Origin: Bacteroidales bacterium UBA1628
GTDB lineage: Bacteria > Bacteroidota > Bacteroidia > Bacteroidales > UBA932
NCBI GenBank assembly: GCA_002321335.1
Contig: DCMG01000085.1
Coordinates: 1-9,611 of the forward strand
Direction: 5' to 3'
DNA length: 9,611 bases
The notes under the pieces are model-generated. The model saw only the letters and a list, made by a program, of their open reading frames with translations, searched no databases and had not been told where the DNA came from. This document shows positions 1-5,451 of this stretch, piece by piece. A program made the position numbers and the translations under genes. How positions within the stretch are numbered: position 1 is the stretch's first letter; every line of letters begins with the position of its first letter.

Positions 1-2
1 GA

Positions 3-488
3 ATTCACAAAGATGATTCTATCCATTAGTGTCATTTCGATTAATCTATCATCAGCGGCAGCTACTCTTTCTACAAGAACTTCTTTTGTGATGTTATTTC
101 TGCAACAAAATGAATTCATGAAATTGCAGGTCATTGACCAACAGTTTGCGTTCATGTCCAACTCCCACAAATTGGCAAGAATTTCCGCGGTCCGGTGTAC
201 CGTCACCTCACCTATACCAACTATGCCACTACTATCCTTTATATCCCACAGCATACCTATCAAATCATCAACAGATCCACAAGTATGAAGAGATGCAATG
301 TTATTTGAAATAATATGCTTCCATTGGTCGAAAGCGTCATTTCGAATACTTGGAAACCCTCTTTTGTCTAAAAAATGCAAACCTATCTGGTTTCTCAATT
401 GGTTTCTTAACTGATGGATATTAGCGATGTATGTATCAATCCGCGCTCTAAGTTCATCATCAGTCATGTCAAATCTGATTTCACACAT
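3..488 (-). CDS. Hypothetical protein, C-terminus cut by window edge
   Basis: An open frame of 162 codons starts at ATG 488-486 (protein begins MCEIRFDMTDDELRARID) and is still open at the left edge, so the C-terminus is missing. It begins nine bases after the stop of the upstream minus-strand gene, which suggests co-transcription. The first 45 residues are charged and probably helical. Residues around 85-105 contain GIVGIGEVTVHRTAEILANL, whose glycine-rich turn followed by a helix recalls helix-hairpin-helix-like segments; that likeness is a weak impression, not a domain assignment. Further on is a Cys-containing stretch (NFMNSFCCRNN). I do not recognise the family and assign no function. 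The DNA is AT-rich compared with the genes to the right. No strong Shine-Dalgarno is visible, which is usual in Bacteroidetes. Confidence 0.68.
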   Translation of the reverse strand, partial: MCEIRFDMTDDELRARIDTYIANIHQLRNQLRNQIGLHFLDKRGFPSIRNDAFDQWKHIISNNIASLHTCGSVDDLIGMLWDIKDSSGIVGIGEVTVHRTAEILANLWELDMNANCWSMTCNFMNSFCCRNNITKEVLVERVAAADDRLIEMTLMDRIIFVN

Positions 489-497
489 AATCAAGAG

Positions 498-842
498 TTA
501 TCTTTTACAATAAGTAGCAACAGATATTCTCGTAGTAAATTGTCTGGATTCGTGGTTATAATTTATCACTTCATAGGTTCCGGGAAATTCTGCGCAACTT
601 TCAATTAAGCCTCCATCTTCATTATCTACCATTGGTAAACGAATTCTGCCATTTCCTTTAAAATGTCCTTGACAACAATCTTCAAGACAGTAATCTGATA
701 GCACATCACCATTACAATCCAAGCATCTGTCAGCAGACAAATTTTCAACATTAATGCAAGCCACATGATTCTCGAACTCATAGTGACTGAGTTGAGCCTT
801 AATGCTTCTTTCCAAATTGGCTCGTTTTACGTTTTCGGGCAT
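498..842 (-). CDS. Cys-rich hypothetical protein (114 aa)
   Basis: Small minus-strand gene starting at ATG 842-840 (MPENVKRANLER) and ending with TAA at 500-498. A GTG at 851-849 would add three residues, and an in-frame TAA just above it rules out a longer start. The N-terminal 30 residues look helical and basic. The middle holds a cysteine cluster, RCLDCNGDVLSDYCLEDCCQG, that is CxxC followed about nine residues later by CxxxCC. This could bind zinc or another metal, but the spacing matches no zinc-ribbon family I can name. Single cysteines follow near ESCAEF and at the C-terminus (TYCKR). The second half is rich in beta-prone and polar residues. It sits first in an apparent two-gene unit with the gene ending at the left edge. 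Function unknown; a restricted accessory gene is likely from its AT-rich composition. Confidence 0.6.
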   Translation of the reverse strand: MPENVKRANLERSIKAQLSHYEFENHVACINVENLSADRCLDCNGDVLSDYCLEDCCQGHFKGNGRIRLPMVDNEDGGLIESCAEFPGTYEVINYNHESRQFTTRISVATYCKR

Positions 843-895
843 AATCCACACGTTTTATATGTCAGCCCAGCCCCGGATGCCGATTAAGTTAGTAT

Positions 896-984
896 ACACA
901 AAGAAAGTGTGGAGCCGATTCGTTTATCTAACAAGAGGCTCTGACAAAGCCCAAAAGCAAATAAAACGGAAACAATCCCCACAC
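896..984. repeat. Nested inverted repeats, possible structured RNA
   Basis: GTGTGG at 907-912 is matched by CCACAC at 979-984. Beyond these 6-base arms the two ends stay loosely complementary for about 20 bases (…CGATTCGTTT against AAACGGAAACAATC…). Inside, GAGCC at 912-916 can pair with GGCTC at 937-941, and GGCT at 937-940 can alternatively pair with AGCC at 948-951. Just left, ACAC 896-899 and GTGT 907-910 flank a 7-base loop. These pairings compete, so this could be a switching RNA, the end of a small mobile element, or chance. Confidence 0.35.
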
Positions 985-992
985 CTGTATCG

Positions 993-1013
993 TTGAGTGT
1001 AGGGTACACGCAA
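993..1013. repeat. Compact hairpin
   Basis: GTGTA at 997-1001 and TACAC at 1005-1009 are perfect arms around a GGG loop. After one A/G mismatch the stem continues with TTG 993-995 and CAA 1011-1013. There is no following T-run on either strand, so a simple intrinsic terminator is unlikely. Confidence 0.45.
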
Positions 1014-1030
1014 GCGAAATACAGATGAAT

Positions 1031-1175
1031 GGTGTTGTCGGAGTCCCTATTCCGTTGAAAATTACCACATTTTCTCTTTAAGGACAGTGCGAAAACACTT
1101 TCACCAATATGTAAGTTCTGGGCTCAAGGCCTAAAACGATGCTAATATAGCAATATTTTCGCAGATGACAACACC
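1031..1175. repeat. Nine-base perfect inverted repeat spanning 145 bases
   Basis: GGTGTTGTC at 1031-1039 is exactly complementary to GACAACACC at 1167-1175. Smaller possible stems lie between them, such as AGTG/CACT around 1086-1099. The layout could be a long-stem small RNA or the two ends of a small element. Nothing else identifies it. Confidence 0.35.
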
Positions 1176-1254
1176 TGTGAGGATGGCTCCAAAGCAAAGA
1201 TAACGGGATTGCGTGGCGAACCAGGCGATGATATTCAATGCATTAAATGAATGC

Positions 1255-1276
1255 CTTTAGGTTGACTCAACTAAAG
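1255..1276. repeat. Dyad-symmetric site
   Basis: CTTTAGGTTGA and TCAACTAAAG form a dyad around C1266 with one unpaired G on the left. The core GTTGACTCAAC (1261-1271) is a perfect odd palindrome. With a one-base centre it is better seen as a protein-binding dyad than an RNA hairpin. No gene lies close enough to say what it would control. Confidence 0.3.
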
Positions 1277-1574
1277 ACAAGATGATTTCATGCTGATATT
1301 CAAGGAATTAAGCGTCACTCATTGAGAACGAGGACGTGGCAGATAAATGGTTGGTAATCAAGGATAAGATCAATTGTTCTGGTGGCAGAAACGGCATAGG
1401 GACACCATACCATAATTCTGAATCTCACTCAGTTAAATGCCACGAATGATAACCCAACCACCCTTCAAAACATTCAAACACAGTTCTCTCCCTGACTATG
1501 CAATGCTACTACACAACAATAAGATTCCCGAATACACACGAAAAAGCTAAATTGTTCTCAGCAAAAGCGTAATT

Positions 1575-1605
1575 TTATCATAAAGTGATTATCATAAAAT
1601 GATAA
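1575..1605. promoter_or_regulatory. AT-rich operator-like repeat cluster
   Basis: TTATCATAAA occurs twice as a direct repeat (1575-1584 and 1589-1598), 14 bases start to start. The second copy is also the left arm of a perfect palindrome, TTATCAT-AAA-ATGATAA (1589-1605). Two half-sites plus one inverted half-site is an arrangement seen in operators of small helix-turn-helix repressors, for example autoregulated toxin-antitoxin units. No repressor gene is visible beside it, so the site may be orphaned, or it may be chance in AT-rich DNA. Confidence 0.35.
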
Positions 1606-1807
1606 AACGTCCAATTCATAATGTAAAACATTGTGCATTAGATAGAACCATTTATCACGACAGGGTACGCCAGAGTCCAATATATCTGTGGCAAGGTCAA
1701 AGGGACAAGGGGCGGCTTACCTACAACCGTAGTGTCTATCTAGTCTATGACCTCTTCCTGGATGTCTGGATCCGGGAGCGGTATCTGAAGTAGGGGCGAG
1801 CGGAGAA

Positions 1808-2962
1808 TTAGATCAGTTCGCGGATGATCTCGTCGGAGGTGAAGAGGTGGTCTTCGGGGATGCGGATTCGGGTGCCGTGGACTTCCAAAGCGCTTTCGCT
1901 CAAAAGGGTGTCAATGACGGAGCGGTCTGCCAAGGAATATAATTCCGTGGCCTTAAGGCCTTTGTCGGTGCGGAGGGAGAGCATGATCTTCTCGACTCGG
2001 ATGTCTTCCGGCGAGAGAACCTCGGAACTTCTTGAATATGTCGTCAGACTTCCGTTCGAGGCCATTTGCGGAAGTTTCTGGCTGTTCCAGGAGCGGACAT
2101 TGCCGACCAAGGAATGGGCGCCGGGGCCGAGGCCTATGTACGGAACCCTGCGCCAGTAGGCGCTGTTGTGGATGGCCTCGAAACCGGGCTTTGCGAAATT
2201 GGAGATTTCGTAATGATGATAGCCGGACCGGCCAAGGCAATGGCACAGGGCATCGTACTGCCTGCGGCATTGTTCATCAGTGGCCTCAACGTAACGGCCG
2301 TCAGCCACCATCTTGGCAAGGGCACTCCTCTCCTCTATTGACAGTTGGTAGGCCGAAATGTGTTCTGGAACGAGGCACAAGGCCTTCTCAATCGTGTCAT
2401 TCCAGATTTCGTCCGTCAACTGTGAAAGGCCGAAAATCAGGTCAATGCTGATGTTCCGGACTCCGCATTCGCGGAGAATCCGGAAGGCCTCAACGGCTCG
2501 CGCCGCATCGTGTCTGCGGTTCATCCAGCGGAGGATTCCGTCATCGAAGGACTGGATGCCCATGCTGATCCGGTTCACCCCCAGAGCTAAGAGTCCGTGG
2601 ACATATTCGTGCCCCTTTTCCACTATGTCTTCGGGGTTCACTTCTACGGTGAACTCATCGAAATGAGAGGTCGCTTCGACAAGCTCAGCGACCGGAGGAA
2701 GCGCACCTGACAATACAACAGCCTTGACGATCCGGGCCAAAACATCAAGAGGAAGCACCGACGGGGTGCCTCCTCCTATGTAAAGGGTGTTGACCGCATC
2801 CTTGGCGGACATATTCATTGAAAGTTCCTCCTGCCGGGAATGGATCTCCGCAATGACGGCGTCAGCATATTCATTGAACGCCTGACTGGTCCTGCATATT
2901 TCCGAATAGAAGTCGCAGTAGGTGCAGAAACTGCCGCAGAAAGGAACGTGAAGGTAGATCAC
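1808..2962 (-). CDS. hemW: Radical SAM heme chaperone HemW
   Basis: HemW is a cytoplasmic radical SAM protein that binds heme and is thought to deliver it to respiratory enzymes; the family was formerly misnamed coproporphyrinogen III oxidase. The 384-residue protein has near the start the iron-sulfur motif CGSFCTYCDF (Cys9, Cys13, Cys16, then Phe18). The CxxxCxxCxF form with Phe separates HemW from true HemN, which has a fourth Cys. GGGTPS follows at 63-68, EVNPED at about 107-112, NRISMGIQSF at 130-139, then ISIDLIFGL, HYEISNFAKPG and YIGLGPGAHS, all in family order. The start is GTG 2962-2960; an AGG lies a few bases upstream inside the end of the preceding gene, only four bases away, so translation is probably coupled. 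The odd feature is PVAELVEATS at residues 90-99, absent from usual HemW sequences and encoded by a palindromic repeat. Confidence 0.93.
   Translation of the reverse strand: MIYLHVPFCGSFCTYCDFYSEICRTSQAFNEYADAVIAEIHSRQEELSMNMSAKDAVNTLYIGGGTPSVLPLDVLARIVKAVVLSGALPPVAELVEATSHFDEFTVEVNPEDIVEKGHEYVHGLLALGVNRISMGIQSFDDGILRWMNRRHDAARAVEAFRILRECGVRNISIDLIFGLSQLTDEIWNDTIEKALCLVPEHISAYQLSIEERSALAKMVADGRYVEATDEQCRRQYDALCHCLGRSGYHHYEISNFAKPGFEAIHNSAYWRRVPYIGLGPGAHSLVGNVRSWNSQKLPQMASNGSLTTYSRSSEVLSPEDIRVEKIMLSLRTDKGLKATELYSLADRSVIDTLLSESALEVHGTRIRIPEDHLFTSDEIIRELI
2669..2693. repeat. Palindromic REP-like element inside hemW
   Basis: A 25-base unit has perfect 7-base arms, GGTCGCT at 2669-2675 and AGCGACC at 2687-2693, with an inner GCTT/AAGC pairing. 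Read on the coding (minus) strand it supplies PVAELVEATS, at a point in HemW where relatives go directly from the preceding helix to the strand before the E-x-NP motif. From memory, near-identical palindromes translating to VAELVEAT-like peptides are scattered through some bacterial genomes. The inserted-repeat reading is therefore likely, but only one copy lies in this window. Confidence 0.7.
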
Positions 2963-2966
2963 GGGA

Positions 2967-3881
2967 CTACCTGAGCAAGAGTTCGGTCTTGCCGAGGAAA
3001 GCCTGAGAGGTGTAGGCCTCGACCGTGTATATTCCTGACTGATAGGAAGGAATGTCGTTGAGGTAGATGCTCAGGTCAACCTCCTTGCCCTCGTAGTCCA
3101 CTTCGCGGGAAGCGGAGGCGACCATGGTCTGGCCATTGAAGGTGAATGAGGTCTGGGTGCTGTTGGTGAGGAGGATTCCGTCCGGATCCTTGACACGGAG
3201 GTACACTCTTACAGGTCCTTTAGGAGCCAAATCATTCTCGACAAGGCTGAGGGAAGCGAGAAGCCTTACCACCCTGCTGCTCCTGTCGGTGACCTTGTCT
3301 GAGCCGTTGTATGCGGCGACACTCAAGCCTCTGGACTTGATGACGGAACCTGCCGCCACCTGACCGGAAAGATTCTCGACCTGCCCTTTGAGGTCAGCGT
3401 TCTCGGCACGACTCTCAGCGGCCTCGCGACGGGCAGCAGCGGCATCGGCGGTCAGCTTGTGATTCAATGTGTTGAGGGAATCGATCTGCACGATGTAGTT
3501 CTTCATGATGCTGCGCAGGGTTCCGAGTTCCTTCTCGTACTGACGCATCTTGCGGCGGTTCGTGGCCTCAGTCTTCTGGATTCTCTCTATCAGCTGGTTG
3601 ACCTCTTCCTTGGATGAGTCCAGCTGGCTGTTGATGGAAGCGTAGTCGGATGACAGGCTGTCATAGTCGCCCTTCAAGGCGATCATCTGCTGCGTAAGGT
3701 CGTCCTTCTCAGCGTTAAGGTCCTTTACAAGGCTGGACTTTGAGAACCAAATGTAGGCAAGTCCCGCGGCAAGAATCACCGCCACAGCCACAAGAATCCA
3801 CATCGTCTTCTTGAGACTCTCATTCTTTCTCTCCTGCTCTTCGCGCTCACGGCGCTCCTGGATAGGATCTATTTCTGCCAT
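2967..3881 (-). CDS. Membrane-anchored coiled-coil protein, unknown function
   Basis: A 304-residue protein with a clear three-part plan. A charged cytoplasmic N-terminus (1-25, rich in R, E and K) leads to one transmembrane helix at about 27-46 (MWILVAVAVILAAGLAYIWF). A long coiled coil of about 50-175 carries heptad-like Leu/Ile spacing and many Glu, Lys, Gln and Ser. The C-terminal domain, about 190-304, looks beta-rich (VRVYLRVKDPDG, GIYTVEAYTSQAF), and positive charge before the helix places it in the periplasm. The plan resembles inner-membrane scaffold or tether proteins, but I recognise no named family; annotation by the coiled coil as an SMC-like protein would be wrong. It precedes hemW by four bases and is read divergently from the gene at 3963. 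Start ATG 3881-3879, with MAEIDPIQ at the N-terminus. Confidence 0.85.
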   Translation of the reverse strand: MAEIDPIQERREREEQERKNESLKKTMWILVAVAVILAAGLAYIWFSKSSLVKDLNAEKDDLTQQMIALKGDYDSLSSDYASINSQLDSSKEEVNQLIERIQKTEATNRRKMRQYEKELGTLRSIMKNYIVQIDSLNTLNHKLTADAAAARREAAESRAENADLKGQVENLSGQVAAGSVIKSRGLSVAAYNGSDKVTDRSSRVVRLLASLSLVENDLAPKGPVRVYLRVKDPDGILLTNSTQTSFTFNGQTMVASASREVDYEGKEVDLSIYLNDIPSYQSGIYTVEAYTSQAFLGKTELLLR

Positions 3882-3908
3882 AGTCTTTCGATTTAATGAT
3901 TAATGACA

Positions 3909-3916
3909 CAAAAATA
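3909..3916 (-). promoter_or_regulatory. Likely -7 box for the coiled-coil/hemW unit
   Basis: Read on the minus strand this is TATTTTTG, a match to the Bacteroidetes -7 consensus TAnnTTTG, 27 bases before the ATG at 3881. No TTTG sits at the usual 19-21 bases upstream (the nearest is about 30 away), so the call rests on the -7 box and its position. Confidence 0.45.
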
Positions 3917-3929
3917 ACAAAACATTTCG

Positions 3930-3937
3930 TAATTTTG
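3930..3937 (+). promoter_or_regulatory. Likely -7 box for the two-TM protein gene
   Basis: TAATTTTG matches TAnnTTTG and lies 25 bases before the ATG at 3963. No TTTG element is visible at the expected distance upstream. Together with the opposing box at 3909-3916 it makes the 81-base gap a compact divergent promoter region. Confidence 0.45.
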
Positions 3938-3962
3938 TCTCGATAGCAAAAATCGGACTATT

Positions 3963-4433
3963 ATGAAATATTTTATCAGATCGGTCAAATACTTTTTCTA
4001 CTTCACAATCCTGTTTGTGGTCATCATGGCCGCGCTTGTGTTCCTCGGAGTCGTCAAGGCTGATGTCAGCCTGATGTTCCGTGACGGCTACAAATCTCTG
4101 TGGCAGATTGCGTTGCTGTTCGCATTCGTGTCGGCCTTCTACCCAAGGTTCGGCTTCATCAAAAGATCCGTCATGCTGAAAGGTGAATATTCAGACCTTC
4201 GTGGCGGGATTATTGAATATATGGAGCTGCGCGGCTACCGTCTCGAAAGCGAAGACGGCGAGAACATGACTTTCCGTCTCCGCTCCAAGTTCAGCGCCCT
4301 GTTCAAGATGTTTGAGGACCGGATCACGATGACCCGCGAGCTCGGCGGCTTTGAGGTGGAAGGTCTCACCAAGGAGGTGGTGCGGATCGTCGGCGGACTG
4401 GAGTACAAATTCCGTGTGCTAGATGAGGAATAG
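3963..4433 (+). CDS. Two-TM membrane protein, unknown function (156 aa)
   Basis: The protein starts MKYFIRSVKYFFYF and has two probable transmembrane helices, at about 10-32 (hydrophobic FTILFVVIMAALVFLGVV) and about 45-62 (LWQIALLFAFVSAFYP). The basic N-terminus and basic segment after the second helix put both ends in the cytoplasm. The soluble C-terminal 90 residues are mixed alpha/beta and charged (SDLRGGIIEYMELRGYRLES, then alternating strands). I know of similar-sized proteins in Bacteroidales without a function and give none here. It is divergent from the coiled-coil/hemW unit and 72 bases upstream of the DUF2007 gene on the same strand, so the two may share a transcript. The start is supported by a -7 box 25 bases upstream. 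Confidence 0.8.
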   Translation: MKYFIRSVKYFFYFTILFVVIMAALVFLGVVKADVSLMFRDGYKSLWQIALLFAFVSAFYPRFGFIKRSVMLKGEYSDLRGGIIEYMELRGYRLESEDGENMTFRLRSKFSALFKMFEDRITMTRELGGFEVEGLTKEVVRIVGGLEYKFRVLDEE

Positions 4434-4505
4434 AGTGATGAATATGCCAACGTGGCGTCCTGAAGCCACTGAAGCATAAGTATAACCCTTTAATATTCAA
4501 AGATT

Positions 4506-4724
4506 ATGGCAGAAGAACTCAAGACTGTCGCGAAGTTTGACAACGCGATGAGCGCCCACATCACCGCGGGCATGCTCAATGAGAACGGCATCCCTGCCGC
4601 TGTGTTCGGGGAGAATTCCTCCTACGTTTCACTGAACTATGTTGATCCCGTCGAGGTCAAGGTCAACGCCGCCGACTACGACGAAGCCCTGGCCATTCTG
4701 GCTCAAGAAGACAAGGCCGAGTAG
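4506..4724 (+). CDS. DUF2007 family small protein
   Basis: A 72-residue soluble protein. The pattern AKFDNAMSAHITAGMLNENGIPAAVFG, then a variable loop with SLNYVDPVEVKVNAADYDEALAIL, is typical of DUF2007 domains: an N-terminal strand, a helix that spans two subunits of sequence (AHITAGMLNENGI), a strand, and a final VxVxxxDxxxAxxIL unit. The family is small and compact, sometimes labelled putative signal-transducing protein; no biochemical role is established that I know of. The full protein is one such domain and nothing else. It follows the two-TM protein gene by 72 bases and is closed by the hairpin at 4768-4808. Start ATG is the only reasonable choice (MAEELKTVAKF). Confidence 0.85.
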   Translation: MAEELKTVAKFDNAMSAHITAGMLNENGIPAAVFGENSSYVSLNYVDPVEVKVNAADYDEALAILAQEDKAE

Positions 4725-4767
4725 CCATTACCGAATATGCTGACCCGCCAAGTCAGCGAAACCATCA

Positions 4768-4808
4768 GGCTGCCGGGTGCAAAACATTGTTCTTTGCACC
4801 CGGTAGCC
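4768..4808. terminator. Strong hairpin between convergent genes, probable bidirectional terminator
   Basis: The arms 4768-4783 and 4793-4808 form a 16-pair stem with one G-T wobble around a 9-base loop; the core is CCGGGTGCAAA against TTTGCACCCGG. It sits between the convergent DUF2007 and DUF3109 genes. The following sequence is only mildly T-rich on the plus strand (tctatttc) and less so on the minus strand, so hairpin strength rather than a U-tract would drive termination. Confidence 0.75.
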
Positions 4809-4842
4809 TCTATTTCAACCATCACAGGTGCAATAAGGCTGG

Positions 4843-5451
4843 CTACTCCTTGTCAAGGATATTCTTGGCGGCGAAGGAGAGGGCCTCGTAGAAATCCTGG
4901 CCGAAGACAGAGGTCAGGGGCTCGCGGAGGAACTCGTAGACGTGGATGCCATCACGGCGGCCTTTCTCGTAGGCATCCTTGCATATTCCCCAACGATGCA
5001 GATTCAGGGCCTGTCCGCCGCCGGTAAGTTTGGTCACGCGGATCGGGTAGAGCCAGCATGACTGCGGCTTGCGGAACCTGCATGTTCCCTGGAAGAAGCA
5101 TCTCTCGATGGAACAGAAGCAGTTGCCATTCTCGTCGAAGGTGGTGTAGGCGCACTCCTCGGTCTGATCCACGACCGGGGTCACAATGTCCCCGTCACGG
5201 TCGATGGAGAAAAAGCCTTCCTTGTCTATCTGCGCGCGGCCCTGAGGCCTCATCAGTTTTGAATACACAGGATAGTTCTCCTCCAGAGGCTCCAACTCGG
5301 ACTCTTCAAGGGGGGCACCGCTGTCACCGATGATGCAGCAGCAACCCTTGCAGACAGCGTAGTCGCAGGCGAAATATTCAGTGACAACATCCTCCGACAC
5401 AAGGACATCGCCAATTTGGATTATTGTTCCGAACTTATTGTTTGACGACAT
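4843..5451 (-). CDS. DUF3109 cysteine-cluster protein
   Basis: A 202-residue protein of the DUF3109 family, common in Bacteroidetes and related to YkgJ-type cysteine-cluster proteins thought to bind zinc or an iron-sulfur centre. Key signatures: IIQIGDVLVSEDVV, then CDYAVCKGCCC (Cys29, 34, 37-39) followed by GDSGAPLEE, and a second group at about 98-133 with CAYTTF, CFCSIERC, GTC and SCWLYPIR. The start taken is ATG 5451-5449 (MSSNNKFG); a TTG six bases upstream is possible but weaker. The ATG lies inside the 3' end of the upstream M16-like gene, overlapping it by 17 bases, so expression is probably coupled. No signal peptide, hence cytoplasmic. CKGCCC has one more Cys than the CKGACC I expect in relatives. 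Substrate and reaction are unknown. Confidence 0.85.
   Translation of the reverse strand: MSSNNKFGTIIQIGDVLVSEDVVTEYFACDYAVCKGCCCIIGDSGAPLEESELEPLEENYPVYSKLMRPQGRAQIDKEGFFSIDRDGDIVTPVVDQTEECAYTTFDENGNCFCSIERCFFQGTCRFRKPQSCWLYPIRVTKLTGGGQALNLHRWGICKDAYEKGRRDGIHVYEFLREPLTSVFGQDFYEALSFAAKNILDKE

Larger units (their letters stand above)
852..1807. other. About 950 bases without a convincing gene
   Basis: No frame here looks like a conserved protein. The short frames are 64 codons at 802-996 (plus), a start-less open stretch at 884-1125 (minus) and 64 codons at 1599-1793 (plus). I searched by eye for tRNA, tmRNA, RNase P and SRP signatures and saw none. What it does hold is a set of inverted repeats in 896-1175 and near 1255, plus an AT-rich repeat cluster at 1575-1605, each listed separately. 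Composition is AT-rich like the genes to its left and unlike hemW to its right. A decayed mobile element or an unannotated structured RNA are both possible. Confidence 0.6.

Noticed and set aside
1..6. The window begins exactly with GAATTC (an EcoRI site), which could hint at a clone end
   Set aside because: The other end shows no such site, and a chance boundary cannot be excluded.
802..996. A 64-codon plus-strand frame
   Set aside because: It overlaps the 5' end of the Cys-rich minus-strand gene and runs through the inverted-repeat region; composition is not protein-like.
884..1125. An 80-codon open stretch on the minus strand
   Set aside because: It has no ATG or good alternative start and covers the inverted repeats; open frame by chance or overlap with a structured RNA is more likely than a gene.
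1031..1175. A CRISPR repeat or tracrRNA-like element, because of the GTTGTC…GACAAC arms
   Set aside because: There is one pair of arms only, no repeated units with spacers, and no cas gene in the window.
1599..1793. A 64-codon plus-strand frame with an amphipathic C-terminus (VYLVYDLFLDVWIRERYLK)
   Set aside because: The start lies within the AT-rich palindrome, there is no ribosome site or promoter, and the protein resembles no family I know. It may be the decayed 3' end of an older gene, but I cannot support it as a CDS.
2032..2451. Long frames (90-140 codons) on the opposite strand or other frames of hemW, and similar ones over DUF3109, M16-like and TPR genes
   Set aside because: They are by-products of GC-rich coding sequence; compositions are rich in Arg, Ser and Pro with no domain pattern, while the main frames match known families.
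4768..4808. A riboswitch or attenuator reading of the large hairpin
   Set aside because: It lies between the 3' ends of two convergent genes, where a terminator is the simple explanation.
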